Part shown: positions 9,901-17,755 of the stretch, piece by piece
Numbering within the stretch: the first letter of the stretch is position 1
Layout: every line of letters begins with the position of its first letter
Source: JAXGQD01 sp040766665
GTDB lineage: Bacteria > Bacillota > Clostridia > Saccharofermentanales > Fastidiosipilaceae
Length of the DNA stretch: 64,000 bases
NCBI GenBank assembly: GCA_040766665.1
Contig: JAXGQD010000001.1
Coordinates: 431,935-495,934, forward strand
Direction of reading: 5' to 3'
Notes under the pieces: model-generated
Databases searched by the model: none
Told to the model about the DNA's origin: nothing
What the model saw: only the letters and a program-made list of their open reading frames with translations
Program-made: the position numbers and the translations under genes

Positions 9901-11234
9901 CGAGGCGTGACAAGTTATTGGAAGCCAAAGAAGAAGCAGAGGCAGCGGTTGCTAGTGCACCTTATGTGATGGACCGCGCCGTCTTTACCGAAGAAATGGC
10001 AAAATCCTACACCATCCTTGCCCCACAGATGGCTCCCATCCAATTCCGCCTCATCGAGAAGGTCTTCATCAATTGCGGTTACAAAGCCAAAATTCTGGAG
10101 CATGCCAGCAAGGCTGATATCGAAACCGGTTTAAAATATGTCAACAACGATGCCTGCTATCCGACCATTATGGTCGTGGGTCAGCTGATGGAAGCGCTCC
10201 TAACCGGCGGCTATGACCCCGATTCCACCGCCTTGCTGATTACGCAGACCGGTGGCGGCTGCAGAGCCACCAACTATGTGGCCTTCCTGCGCAAAGCACT
10301 CAAAGATGCCGGCATGGAACAGGTCCCGGTCATCGCTCTTTCAGTAACAGGTATCGAAACCAATCCCGGTATGAAGTACAGCTACAAAATGATCAATCTA
10401 GGCATCCAAGCCATGATGCTGGGCGATCTGATGCAGACCGTGCTCCTGCGCGTACGTCCTTACGAAACGCGCGAAGGCGCCGCTTTGGAGCTCTACGAAA
10501 CCTGGATGCGCAAATGTGAAGCCTATCTGCTCGGCGAAGCGGGCAGCCTCAAATACAATCAACTCATTGACGGCATCGTCGCCGCCTTTGACGCCTTCCC
10601 CCTGCGTGACATCCCCCGTAAACCCCGTGTCGGTATCGTCGGCGAAATCTTGGTTAAGTTCCAACCCGACGCCAACAACAATGCCATCGGCGTCATCGAG
10701 GCGGAAGGCTGCGAAGCCGTCATGCCCGGTCTGGCGGATTTCTTCCTCTATTGTTTTTACGGACCGACTTTTGAAAGCGAACAGCTGGGTAACAGCGCCT
10801 GGGCAGCCATCGGCGGCCGCGTGGGTATCAGCTTTATGGAGAAATATCGCAAGCGCATCAAAAATGCATTGGCAAAAACCGGCAAGTTCAGTGTCCCGAC
10901 CGACATTTACACCTTGAGCAACTATGCCAAAGAGATCCTGTCTCTAGGCAATAAAACAGGGGAGGGCTGGTTCCTCACCGCCGAAATGATCGAGCTGATC
11001 CACGATGGTGTGCCCAATATCATCATGGCTTCGCCTTTTGCCTGCTTGCCCAATCACGTCACAGGAAAAGGCATGGCCAAAGCATTGCGCAACCGCTATC
11101 CTGAAGCCAACATTGTCCCTATCGACTACGATCCGGGCGCCAGTGAAGTCAATCAGCTCAACCGCATTAAGCTGATGATATCTACGGCTATCAGCAATCA
11201 GATCGCGCGCGATTTGGCGCTGGCTCAGGCTTAG
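6927..11234 (+). CDS. Giant 2-hydroxyacyl-CoA dehydratase activase/reductase-like protein
   Basis: The 1435-residue protein has two consecutive ASKHA ATPase domains of the BcrAD/BadFG/HgdC type. The first (residues about 8-275) begins with DIGSTTIKF and has C125 (GTCAGGTGSF) and C164 (SRCGVF); the second (about 320-590) begins with GLDAGSTTTKAV and has CSSGCGSF and GTRCTVF. These cysteines match the [4Fe-4S] ligands held between subunits in HgdC. A CKLCGNQCKL cluster near residue 604 is followed by a DUF2229 domain and a C-terminal HgdB-like region. Relatives couple ATP hydrolysis to low-potential electron transfer to dehydratases. Length and order are normal for this fused family, but no dehydratase subunits lie nearby, so the partner is unknown. 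Confidence 0.9.
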   Translation: MNKKCYRMGLDIGSTTIKFVLLDDEKAIFDSYKRHNSDIKRVLLDTLAEVQDFAGETPIQVGITGSGGVLVAEFLGLPFIQEVIAETKTIQRYNPEADVIVELGGEDAKITYLHPVPEQRMNGTCAGGTGSFIDQMAQLLQTDAEGLNELASRYKTIYPIASRCGVFAKSDLQPLINEGASREDLAASVLQAVVTQTIAGLSQGRPISGNVVFLGGPLHFLPELRYAFERTLINQAERFITPDNAQLYVALGAALLADQAEAMTMSELIAKLERIEVAGEDIAHIPPLFKDESEYEAFRARHAKAKVSIGNLSQARGPLFFGLDAGSTTTKAVLTDENHHIVFAHYAGNQGSPVQSSLEILQRIYEDLPEDAYIARSCSTGYGESLLKTALRLDEGEIETMAHYTAAEHFCPGVDFIVDIGGQDMKCLRVHDGIIDNIMLNEACSSGCGSFIQTFAHSLGMDTPNFAKAALLAKNPVDLGTRCTVFMNSRVKQAQKQGSEVGDISAGLSYSVVRNALYKVIKMRDPEKMGERIVVQGGTFANDAVLRCFEQISGREVIRPNIAGLMGAFGAALIAQKRWDKKSVSTLLNATEAQGFEMKTELESCKLCGNQCKLTINLFNDGSRHVSGNRCERGAGKEATEEPLPNLFDYKYKRTFAYYKPLELAQAKRGVIGMPRVLNMYENYPLWFTLFTELGFRVQISARSTHRIFDKGIDSIPSESVCYPAKLTHGHVVDLIQKGVKLIFYPSIPYESVENEGANNHFNCPIVTSYPEVLQNNMDELNQGDVQFLHPFLALHKPEKMSEMLLESLHELGFKDIGKKEIHSAVARGLEEYDRFKADIVQRGREIRDEIKAKNQKAIVLAGRPYHIDPEINHGIPELINSLGMAVLTEDAVAEAGLLQRPIRVVDQWMYHTRLYEAAAVVAQDPNLELVQLNSFGCGLDAVTTDQTQEILESQGEIYTCLKIDEVSNLGAARIRLRSLKVAMDERARNAARRDKLLEAKEEAEAAVASAPYVMDRAVFTEEMAKSYTILAPQMAPIQFRLIEKVFINCGYKAKILEHASKADIETGLKYVNNDACYPTIMVVGQLMEALLTGGYDPDSTALLITQTGGGCRATNYVAFLRKALKDAGMEQVPVIALSVTGIETNPGMKYSYKMINLGIQAMMLGDLMQTVLLRVRPYETREGAALELYETWMRKCEAYLLGEAGSLKYNQLIDGIVAAFDAFPLRDIPRKPRVGIVGEILVKFQPDANNNAIGVIEAEGCEAVMPGLADFFLYCFYGPTFESEQLGNSAWAAIGGRVGISFMEKYRKRIKNALAKTGKFSVPTDIYTLSNYAKEILSLGNKTGEGWFLTAEMIELIHDGVPNIIMASPFACLPNHVTGKGMAKALRNRYPEANIVPIDYDPGASEVNQLNRIKLMISTAISNQIARDLALAQA

Positions 11235-11531
11235 TTGGTACTTGTTTGTTCTGCGGATATTGTTACGATGACGTTACGTTGGGATGACAGTTATTTGGTG
11301 CTGTAGTTAATATGTGTTGCGGCAAAAATTGCGCAAATCCAAGTCGATGCGAAATTTTTGGGCTTTTAATCCGTCGCGAACCTATTTTTGCGACACTTTT
11401 TACGCAAAGCCAATTTCAATTTCTTTTCCGCTTGGATTCGCGGAAAAACTTACGGTATTTTCGCGATTTGAGTTATCATTTTAGATCTCTTCTCGGGTCC
11501 GGCTTGGATTAGCGGAAATTTTGCCGAATTA

Positions 11532-11606
11532 TTAGCGGTGTCGCAGCCGCCCAAGTGATGCGACGAATTCTTAGCGGTGTCGCATCCAGCCTAAGCAATG
11601 CGACGA
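11532..11606. repeat. 39-bp palindromic repeat, cluster 1 (two tandem copies)
   Basis: Two units (11532-11570 and 11571-11606) share TTAGCGGTGTCGCA, a variable middle and ATGCGACGA. Each unit is an inverted repeat, GTCGCA to TGCGAC, around about 15 bases. Confidence 0.75.
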
Positions 11607-11852
11607 TTAGTAAATCCCTTTCCTCTACTGCACTTTTTACGTTTGTACAAACACACAGGTCTGAATCGAAGCTCTTGCACCGTCATTCAGTGATTTCAAC
11701 TACATTTTTTTCGTTTCGACAAACGACTCTTTGTAGAATCGTCAAAAATGTAGTAAAAACCCTGAAATCATGGATTTTGAAAGCCTTTTCGAAGAAAATA
11801 TTTGTACAAACGAAAAACTGTAGTAAGAACCCTACTCCCCAAATAAGGCGAA

Positions 11853-11966
11853 GGCGGTGTCGCAGCCGCCCGAGCGATGCGACGAATTCTTAGCGGTGTC
11901 GCATCCGGCCTAAGCAGCGCGACGAATTCTTAGCGGTGTCGCAACCAACCAAGCGATGCGACGGTT
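11853..11966. repeat. 39-bp palindromic repeat, cluster 2 (three tandem copies)
   Basis: Three units begin at about 11853, 11890 and 11930, with the same GCGGTGTCGCA and GCGAC(G) ends as cluster 1. Related single copies lie near 22931-23000. Confidence 0.75.
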
Positions 11967-11996
11967 TAAACCCGCCTCCTCAAATCATCGTATCAA

Positions 11997-13931
11997 TTAC
12001 GCAGTTTTTCCTGATTGCGCCTCGATAGTTTCAATCAGACTTCTCAAATCCTCGATTTTTTCCAACAGCAACTTCCTCGATCCGTGTCCGCATTGAGCAT
12101 GCGCCGCTCCATCACGTCTTCGATTGTGATTTTCGGGGTGTAGGAACCCATATCGTTTTCAATTTGTTGGAAGCTGTGGTGTTCAGCCAGAGCCAAGTGA
12201 TGCGAGTTGAAAATCAGCGTGTAGCCTGCGATGCCTGTTTTGGGCTGATAGGCTTTGGAGATGCCACCATCAATGACAAAGAGCTTGCCGTTTGCCTTGA
12301 CCGGTCTTTCACCGTCCTTGATTTTCACGGGTACGTGGCCATTGATGATATGCGCGTGCACGTTGTGCAAGCCGAATTCGAAGAGGATTTTGTCACAGAT
12401 GTCTTCGCGTTCGGAGAGGCTATAGTAGGGGTTGTAGACTTCCTTGCGCAGCGCTTTGTCGTCGACGAAATAGTTCTCGTAGGTGGCGATTTTGCTTTTG
12501 CCGAACATGGGGGACTTGGGACCGCACCAGAGATACCACATGAAATCGACCGCGTTTCTGATGGTCTTCGTGTGCCTTTTCACCATAATAGGCTTGGGTA
12601 GTCATGTCGGAGATGAAATCCATCAGGGATTTGCCGTAAGTTTGGCCATTCATCTCGATTGAATCGAAATCGCCCTCTTTGGTCATAGGAATGCAACCGT
12701 GGAACAGCAGGTTGTTGTTTGCAATCTTATAGGAACTGCCGTTGCTGAAAGGAAGGCAATATGACGGTGCAGAGGCTCGGAATGGCGGAAGGAGGACTTC
12801 AGCGCGACCAGCAAAGCTTCTTCGTCAGCACTCAAGCGGGTGGGGTCATCCGGATCTACCGTAGGGAAGTTCGTGTCGAGCATGGGATATTCTTTGCCGT
12901 CGACCACATGCACCATACGCCTGAAATCTGTGAACTCAATGCAACGGCGGTCGTCCATCTGATATTCGGGGTGTTCTTTAAGCAGTTTAGCTTCCAGTTT
13001 AAACATCAGCACCGCGATGGCTTTATGCATTTTGGCGGCCAAATTGATGTCGACCACGTCATAAACATTTTCGTCCAGCACCCGTGGGATAAAGCGTTCA
13101 CAGGGATCATCGTAGTAAATATCCTGGGCAAAAGACGACAAGGCCCTTAAATTAATACTATAGCCATCCTCGATGGCGTCAAAGTTGTAGGCGATGTTGG
13201 CTCTGATCACCGAGCAGATGCAGACCTCATTCCCGGCCGCTGCGCCCATCCACTGGATGTCGTGGTTACCCCATTGGAAATCAACCCGTTTAAAGTCAAT
13301 CAGGGCTTCCATGATGCGGTTCGGCGCTTTGCCGCGATCAAAAATATCGCCAATGATATGGATGGAGTGCACCGCTACCCGCTGAATCATCAGACACATC
13401 GAGCGGATGAAGGATTTGGCGGCTCCGGCAGAAATAATCGAAGCGATAATGGAATTGAAGTAAGTTTCGCGGTCAAAATCTCCGTTATACGAGTAAAGCA
13501 GCTCGGTGATAACCCTGCATATTCGGGCGGCATTTTCTCACGGATGGCCTGGCGCGCTTGCTTCGAAGAGACATAGCGCAGAAGTTCGGAGAGGCGAATA
13601 ATGGTGAAACGAATCCACTCCTCATCAAGCAGACCTTTATCTGAAACTAGGTGCAGGACTTTGTCGGCGTCGTAGATTAGGTTAGCCAGCTGGTTTTGCT
13701 CACGTTCGGGCAAGGTATTGCCGTATAGTTCACGAATCTTCGAGCGAATCGTGCCAGAAGCCGAGCGCATCAAGTGTATGAAAGCCCCGTCTTCACCGTG
13801 CAGGTCACTGAAGAAATACTCAGTACCTTTGGGCAGGTCACAATAGGCTTTGAGGCGCACGATTTCGCCGGTGGCAGCGCTGATGTTGGGATACTCTGGC
13901 TAGCAAACGTAAATACTTGTGGGTTCTTCAT
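11997..13931 (-). pseudogene. fbp: Class III fructose-1,6-bisphosphatase with several frameshifts
   Basis: Pieces in different frames together cover a full Firmicute-type (class III) FBPase, which dephosphorylates fructose-1,6-bisphosphate in gluconeogenesis. The pieces contain YFFSDLHGEDGAF, HIIGDIFDRG, FQWGNHDIQWMGAAAGN, MWYLWCGPKSPMFGK, HIINGHVPVK and FVIDGG, the metallophosphatase metal-site motifs. Single-base shifts are needed near 13513, 12751, 12565 and 12074, and two more near the N-terminus (about 13900 and 13920). Apart from these indels the protein is well conserved and has no internal stop substitutions, so sequencing error is as likely as decay. Once corrected, the gene ends with TAA at 11997-11999. 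It follows trpS by 68 bases on the same strand. Confidence 0.85.
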
Positions 13932-13999
13932 ACGACTCTCTTGAAAATCACATCTGCGCTGAGCGAAAGGGGGTTTGTTTTGCCAATGGAAAAATAGCC

Positions 14000-14998
14000 T
14001 TAATAGTCCAGTGACATGGCGTTTTTCAGGCGTCCCAGCACTCCTTGGCAAACGACTCGCGCTTTGGCGCTGTTGTCTTTCAACATCTGCATGACCTCAT
14101 CGGCTTGTGACTCATACTGACTGCGGCGCTCGCGAATCGGTCCGAGCTCGGCCTGCAGTACCTCATTGAGGCGTTTTTTGACCTTCATATCTCCCAAACC
14201 ACCGCGCTCATAGTGAGCCTTCCATTCAGCTAGCTCTTCTTGCTCCGGATCAAAAGCATCCAGGTATTTAAAAACAGGGTTGATTTCCACATTGCCCGGG
14301 TCCTCGACACGGATGTGATTGGGGTCGGTGAACATGCCCATAACTTTTTTCTTAATCTCGTCAGCACTGTCGGCTAAGTAGATGCAGTTGCCGAGAGACT
14401 TGCCCATTTTGGGAGAGCCGTCTGTACCCGGCAGACGCGTGACTTTTGACAGCAGTGGCTTACACTCCTGCAAAATCTCCGCAGCAAAGAAATTGTTGAT
14501 GTGCCTGACCAGCTCATTGGTCTGCTCAAGCATCGGCAATTGGTCATCGCCGACAGGCACATAGTTGGCATCAAAGCCTGTGATATCGGCCGCTTGGCTG
14601 ACGGGGTAGACCAGAAAACCGGCCGGCACCGTATCGCCATAGCCTTTTTGTTTCATTTCTTCTTTAACCGTCGGGTTCCGTTTCAGGCGGGCGAGGGTGA
14701 CAAAATTGAGATAGTGCACGGTCAACTCGCAGAGTTCCGGCACCAGAGACTGGATAAAAATTGTGGTTTTGGCGGGATCGATGCCTGCAGCCAAGTAATC
14801 ATAGGTGACTTCCAGGACGTTTTCACGGACTTTTGCCGGTTCGTGGGCATTGTCGGTCAGCGCTTGCATATCGGCGATCATGACGTAGCGCGTCAGGTCC
14901 TCGTCTTGCAATTGCACGCGTTTTTTGAGAGAGCCGACATAGTGTCCGATGTGTAGGCGGCCGGTGGGGCGATCAGCGGTGAGCACCACTTCTTTCAT
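14000..14998 (-). CDS. trpS: Tryptophanyl-tRNA synthetase
   Basis: This class I aminoacyl-tRNA synthetase of 332 residues charges tRNA-Trp with tryptophan using ATP. The N-terminal Rossmann fold has TGRLHIGHYVGS (HIGH motif), and the mobile loop is PKMGKSLGN (KMSKS type). Length is normal for bacterial TrpRS. The start at 14998 has GAGGAAT a few bases upstream. The next gene on the same strand is the frameshifted fbp, 68 bases away, so the two may share a transcript. Confidence 0.96.
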   Translation of the reverse strand: MKEVVLTADRPTGRLHIGHYVGSLKKRVQLQDEDLTRYVMIADMQALTDNAHEPAKVRENVLEVTYDYLAAGIDPAKTTIFIQSLVPELCELTVHYLNFVTLARLKRNPTVKEEMKQKGYGDTVPAGFLVYPVSQAADITGFDANYVPVGDDQLPMLEQTNELVRHINNFFAAEILQECKPLLSKVTRLPGTDGSPKMGKSLGNCIYLADSADEIKKKVMGMFTDPNHIRVEDPGNVEINPVFKYLDAFDPEQEELAEWKAHYERGGLGDMKVKKRLNEVLQAELGPIRERRSQYESQADEVMQMLKDNSAKARVVCQGVLGRLKNAMSLDY

Positions 14999-15119
14999 GT
15001 GAATTCCTCTTTCGTTGGCTAGGATAATTTTGCCTAAATCTTAGCAATTAACGCCTCAACAAACAAGGCGAGCGTTTTTGGGTTAGAATACCCCCATGCA
15101 TGAAATCCGGAGGTGGATT

Positions 15120-15608
15120 ATGGACAAGCAGGCCATTTTCGATTATCTAGCGGGCAAAAAAATCCGACACGAAATCACCGAGCATCGAGCTGTCTTCAAC
15201 ATGGCGGAGCTGGCTGCCATCGACATCCCTTACCCCGAAGCCGACGCAAAGAATCTCTTCGTGCGTGATGATAAAAAGCGCAACTACTATTTGATTAGCG
15301 TGAAAGGCGATAAAAGGGTCGATTTGAAGGCCTTTCGTCAGGCGCAGGGCACTCGCGCTTTGAGTTTTGCCTCTGATCAAGACCTCATGGAAATCCTGGG
15401 TCTGGAGCCTGGTGCGGTTACCCCCTTGGGCATCTTGAACGACACAGAGAAGAAGGTGAAAGTCTTTCTGGATCAAGCTTTCTTCGAAGCACCCGGCCTC
15501 ATCGGCGTTCACCCAAATGACAATACTGCCACCGTGTGGCTTGATTCTGCAGATTTGGTGCAAATCATCACGGAACACGGCAATGAGCTGGAGCTCTTTG
15601 AGCTTTAA
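15120..15608 (+). CDS. YbaK/ProX-type aminoacyl-tRNA deacylase (prolyl-tRNA editing domain)
   Basis: The 162-residue protein is a free-standing YbaK/ProX editing domain related to PrdX, which hydrolyses mischarged tRNAs such as Ala-tRNA-Pro. Supporting features are the NLFVRDDKKRNYYLISVKGD segment with the conserved Lys, the ALSFAS strand and LGLEPGAVTPLGI. The start at 15120 follows GGAGGTG; an upstream in-frame ATG (15096) lacks a site. It is divergent from trpS. Confidence 0.88.
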   Translation: MDKQAIFDYLAGKKIRHEITEHRAVFNMAELAAIDIPYPEADAKNLFVRDDKKRNYYLISVKGDKRVDLKAFRQAQGTRALSFASDQDLMEILGLEPGAVTPLGILNDTEKKVKVFLDQAFFEAPGLIGVHPNDNTATVWLDSADLVQIITEHGNELELFEL

Positions 15609-15694
15609 AAACTCACGCTTACTCAGCTTTAGCTGACTTTTCATTTTGGCAAAATCCTCACCCCTTCAACGCTGAAACATCAGTGTCAACATGG

Positions 15695-15700
15695 TATAAT
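15695..15700 (+). promoter_or_regulatory. -10 box of gpmA promoter
   Basis: A perfect TATAAT lies 43 bases before the gpmA start. The -35 region 17 bases upstream (CTGAAA) is weak. Confidence 0.5.
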
Positions 15701-15742
15701 CAAGCACAACAGTCTCACTAAATGACGATAAGGAGAAACGAT

Positions 15743-16492
15743 ATGAAAAAACTCGTTTTAATTCGCCACGGCGAAAGTGAATGGAACAGGCTCAATCTTT
15801 TTACCGGCTGGACAGACGTCGATTTGTCCGATAAAGGGCGCATCGAAGCGGCTGACGGCGGAAAGATTTTAAAGGCAGAAGGCTATGATTTTGATGTCTG
15901 TTATACCTCCTATCTAAACAGAGCCATTCATACTTTGAATCTTGTTTTAGAAAACATGGATCGCGAGTGGCTGCCCGTCATCAAATCATGGAAGTTGAAC
16001 GAGCGTCATTACGGTGCGCTGCAAGGGCTGAATAAGGCTGAAACCGCTGCCAAATACGGTGAAGATCAGGTCAAAATTTGGCGCAGATCTTTCGATATTT
16101 GCCCGCCTGAGCTGGAAGCCGACGACGAGAGAAATCCCCGTCTGCAAGACCAGTATCGCGAGACCGAAGACAAGTCGATTTTGCCATTGACTGAAAGCTT
16201 GGCTATCACGATCGAACGTGCCGTGCCTTATTTCAACGAAGTCATTCGCCCCGACATCGATGCCGGTAAACGCGTGCTCATCGCTGCTCACGGTAACTCC
16301 TTGCGCGCTTTGGTGAAGTATTTTGAAAATCTCAGCGACGAAGAAATCATCTCCGTCAACATTCCTACCGGTGTCCCCTTAGTATATGAGTTCGATGATG
16401 ATATGAACTTCCTCAATAAATACTATCTGGGAGACCAGGAAGCCATCAAAGCGAAGATGGATTCTGTGGCCAATCAGGGCAAAGCGAAATAA
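15743..16492 (+). CDS. gpmA: 2,3-bisphosphoglycerate-dependent phosphoglycerate mutase
   Basis: The 249-residue protein interconverts 3- and 2-phosphoglycerate in glycolysis. It starts MKKLVLIRHGESEWN with the phosphohistidine H9, continues with LFTGWTDVDLS and ERHYGALQGLNKAE, and has the second active-site His in LIAAHGNSLRALVKY. This is the dPGM family signature and length. The start at 15743 follows AAGGAG. A terminator follows the gene, so it is probably a single-gene transcript. Confidence 0.96.
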   Translation: MKKLVLIRHGESEWNRLNLFTGWTDVDLSDKGRIEAADGGKILKAEGYDFDVCYTSYLNRAIHTLNLVLENMDREWLPVIKSWKLNERHYGALQGLNKAETAAKYGEDQVKIWRRSFDICPPELEADDERNPRLQDQYRETEDKSILPLTESLAITIERAVPYFNEVIRPDIDAGKRVLIAAHGNSLRALVKYFENLSDEEIISVNIPTGVPLVYEFDDDMNFLNKYYLGDQEAIKAKMDSVANQGKAK

Positions 16493-16532
16493 GTCCTTTT
16501 GACATATCGCTCCGGCTATGAAGTATTTTATC

Positions 16533-16582
16533 AATGCCGACGCTTTTCCTACGCAAGTGAGAGGCGTTGGCATTTCATTTTT
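16533..16582 (+). terminator. Terminator after gpmA
   Basis: Arms AATGCCGACGC (16533-16543) and GCGTTGGCATT (16564-16574) form an 11-bp stem with one G-U pair, followed by TCATTTTT. Confidence 0.75.
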
Positions 16583-16624
16583 CGTGTCGCAGACAAGTAG
16601 AAGCAGAAGCAGAAGAGGTAATCG

Positions 16625-17428
16625 ATGAAAACCGCGATCGTAACGGGTGCGTCCTCCGGACTGGGCATGAGTTTTGTGCGTAAGTTGGCTGAAAGGCCGG
16701 ATTATTTTGGGGCTGAACAAAGCTTGGAAGAGTTTTGGCTGCTGGGGCGCAACGAGGAGGCGCTAGATGCATTGATATCAGAACTCCAAAATGAGCCGTC
16801 GCCTCGCGCTTTGGCTTATCGCAAGTTCGTTTTTGATATGCGAGATGTGCAGGCTTTGGAAGCCTTTTGCCGTGTGATTGAAGAAGAAAAACCGGATATC
16901 CGCGTTTTGATTAATAATGCGGGTGGCGGTAAATTTGGCGCCTTTGCTGCGGTACCTGTTGAAGAGCAGATGACCATGCTTCAGGTGAACAACACTGCGC
17001 TGGTGCGACTGACCCACGCTGCACTGCCGCAAATGGGTGAAGGCTCACGCTTGATTCAAATTGCTTCTTCGGCTGGTTTTGGACCACTGCCGAACATGGC
17101 GGTTTACAGTGCTAGCAAAGCTTTTGTGATCTATTTCTCCCGTGCCTTACGCAACGAAGTGAAAGAAAAAGGGATATATATTACGACTGTTTGTCCCGGG
17201 GCCATAGAGACTGATTTCTTTCGGAAAGCCAATGAATATGACCGGGTAGAGAGTTTAAGTAAGAAATTTATGATCTCTACAGCAAGCGAAGTGAGCCAAA
17301 AAGCCTTGCGAGATGCCAAGCATAAGAAGATACTATCAGTCTATAGTTTTCCGATAAAGGTATCTCATGTGCTTAGCAAACTCTTACCCCATCGCTTTAT
17401 TTCATGGTTTTGGCAAAAATCTGCATGA
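16625..17428 (+). CDS. Short-chain dehydrogenase/reductase (SDR)
   Basis: The 267-residue classical-type SDR has the nucleotide-binding motif TGASSGLG (residues 7-14), the NNAG motif, a catalytic Ser in QIASSAG and Y161/K165 in YSASK. It is expected to use NAD(P)H to reduce or oxidise a carbonyl or alcohol. The C-terminal HVLSKLLPHRFISWF stretch resembles SDRs that act on lipids or long-chain substrates, but the substrate is unknown. AGAGGTAATCG precedes the ATG. A terminator follows. Confidence 0.9.
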   Translation: MKTAIVTGASSGLGMSFVRKLAERPDYFGAEQSLEEFWLLGRNEEALDALISELQNEPSPRALAYRKFVFDMRDVQALEAFCRVIEEEKPDIRVLINNAGGGKFGAFAAVPVEEQMTMLQVNNTALVRLTHAALPQMGEGSRLIQIASSAGFGPLPNMAVYSASKAFVIYFSRALRNEVKEKGIYITTVCPGAIETDFFRKANEYDRVESLSKKFMISTASEVSQKALRDAKHKKILSVYSFPIKVSHVLSKLLPHRFISWFWQKSA

Positions 17429-17493
17429 CGACATGACGATAAAGCATCACTATAAATAAAACAGAGCAAAAATCATGATTTTTTCCTAAATTG

Positions 17494-17518
17494 AAGCTGA
17501 GCAGTGCTCGGCTTTTTT
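17494..17518 (+). terminator. Terminator after the SDR gene
   Basis: AAGCTGAGC and GCTCGGCTT pair around a three-base loop (17494-17514), and the second arm runs into a stretch of six Ts. Confidence 0.8.
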
Positions 17519-17755
17519 AATGTGTGTAAAAATCCAACGGGTTAAATATTGTCAAACTGAACAAAGGCAGACAACAATAATTGCACACATGAACAAAAAG
17601 AATAAAAACAAAGTGTGAATAGTGAAGTTTTATACTCAAATTTAGTTGACTGATGATAGATAAGTAATTTGCTTATCTTTATAATTATGTGAACAAAGTA
17701 ATTCTTGGGGGAATTCTTGATTTTTACAATTGAATAGTGACAGAGGAGGCTGGTT
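17519..17755 (+). promoter_or_regulatory. AT-rich leader upstream of the adhesin gene
   Basis: An inverted repeat GATAAG-7-CTTATC (17658-17676) is followed by TATAAT (17680-17685). A strong AGAGGAGG site lies seven bases before the ATG at 17756. A -35 box at ideal spacing is not evident. The inverted repeat may be an operator. Confidence 0.45.

Larger units (their letters stand above)
11235..11996. other. Long intergenic region with two repeat families
   Basis: There is no convincing gene in these 760 bases. Small open frames at 11312-11512 and 11555-11893 overlap repeats and have no ribosome binding site. The region holds two CTTGGATT(A/C)GCGGAAA motifs (11431, 11503) and two clusters of the 39-bp GTCGCA/TGCGAC repeats listed separately. 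Confidence 0.6.

Noticed and set aside
11312..11893. Two small open frames (66 and 112 codons) in the intergenic repeats
   Set aside because: They overlap palindromic repeats, have low-complexity translations and lack ribosome binding sites.
12164..13576. Several plus-strand frames of 60-145 codons
   Set aside because: They are antisense to the pieces of fbp, which carry clear FBPase motifs.
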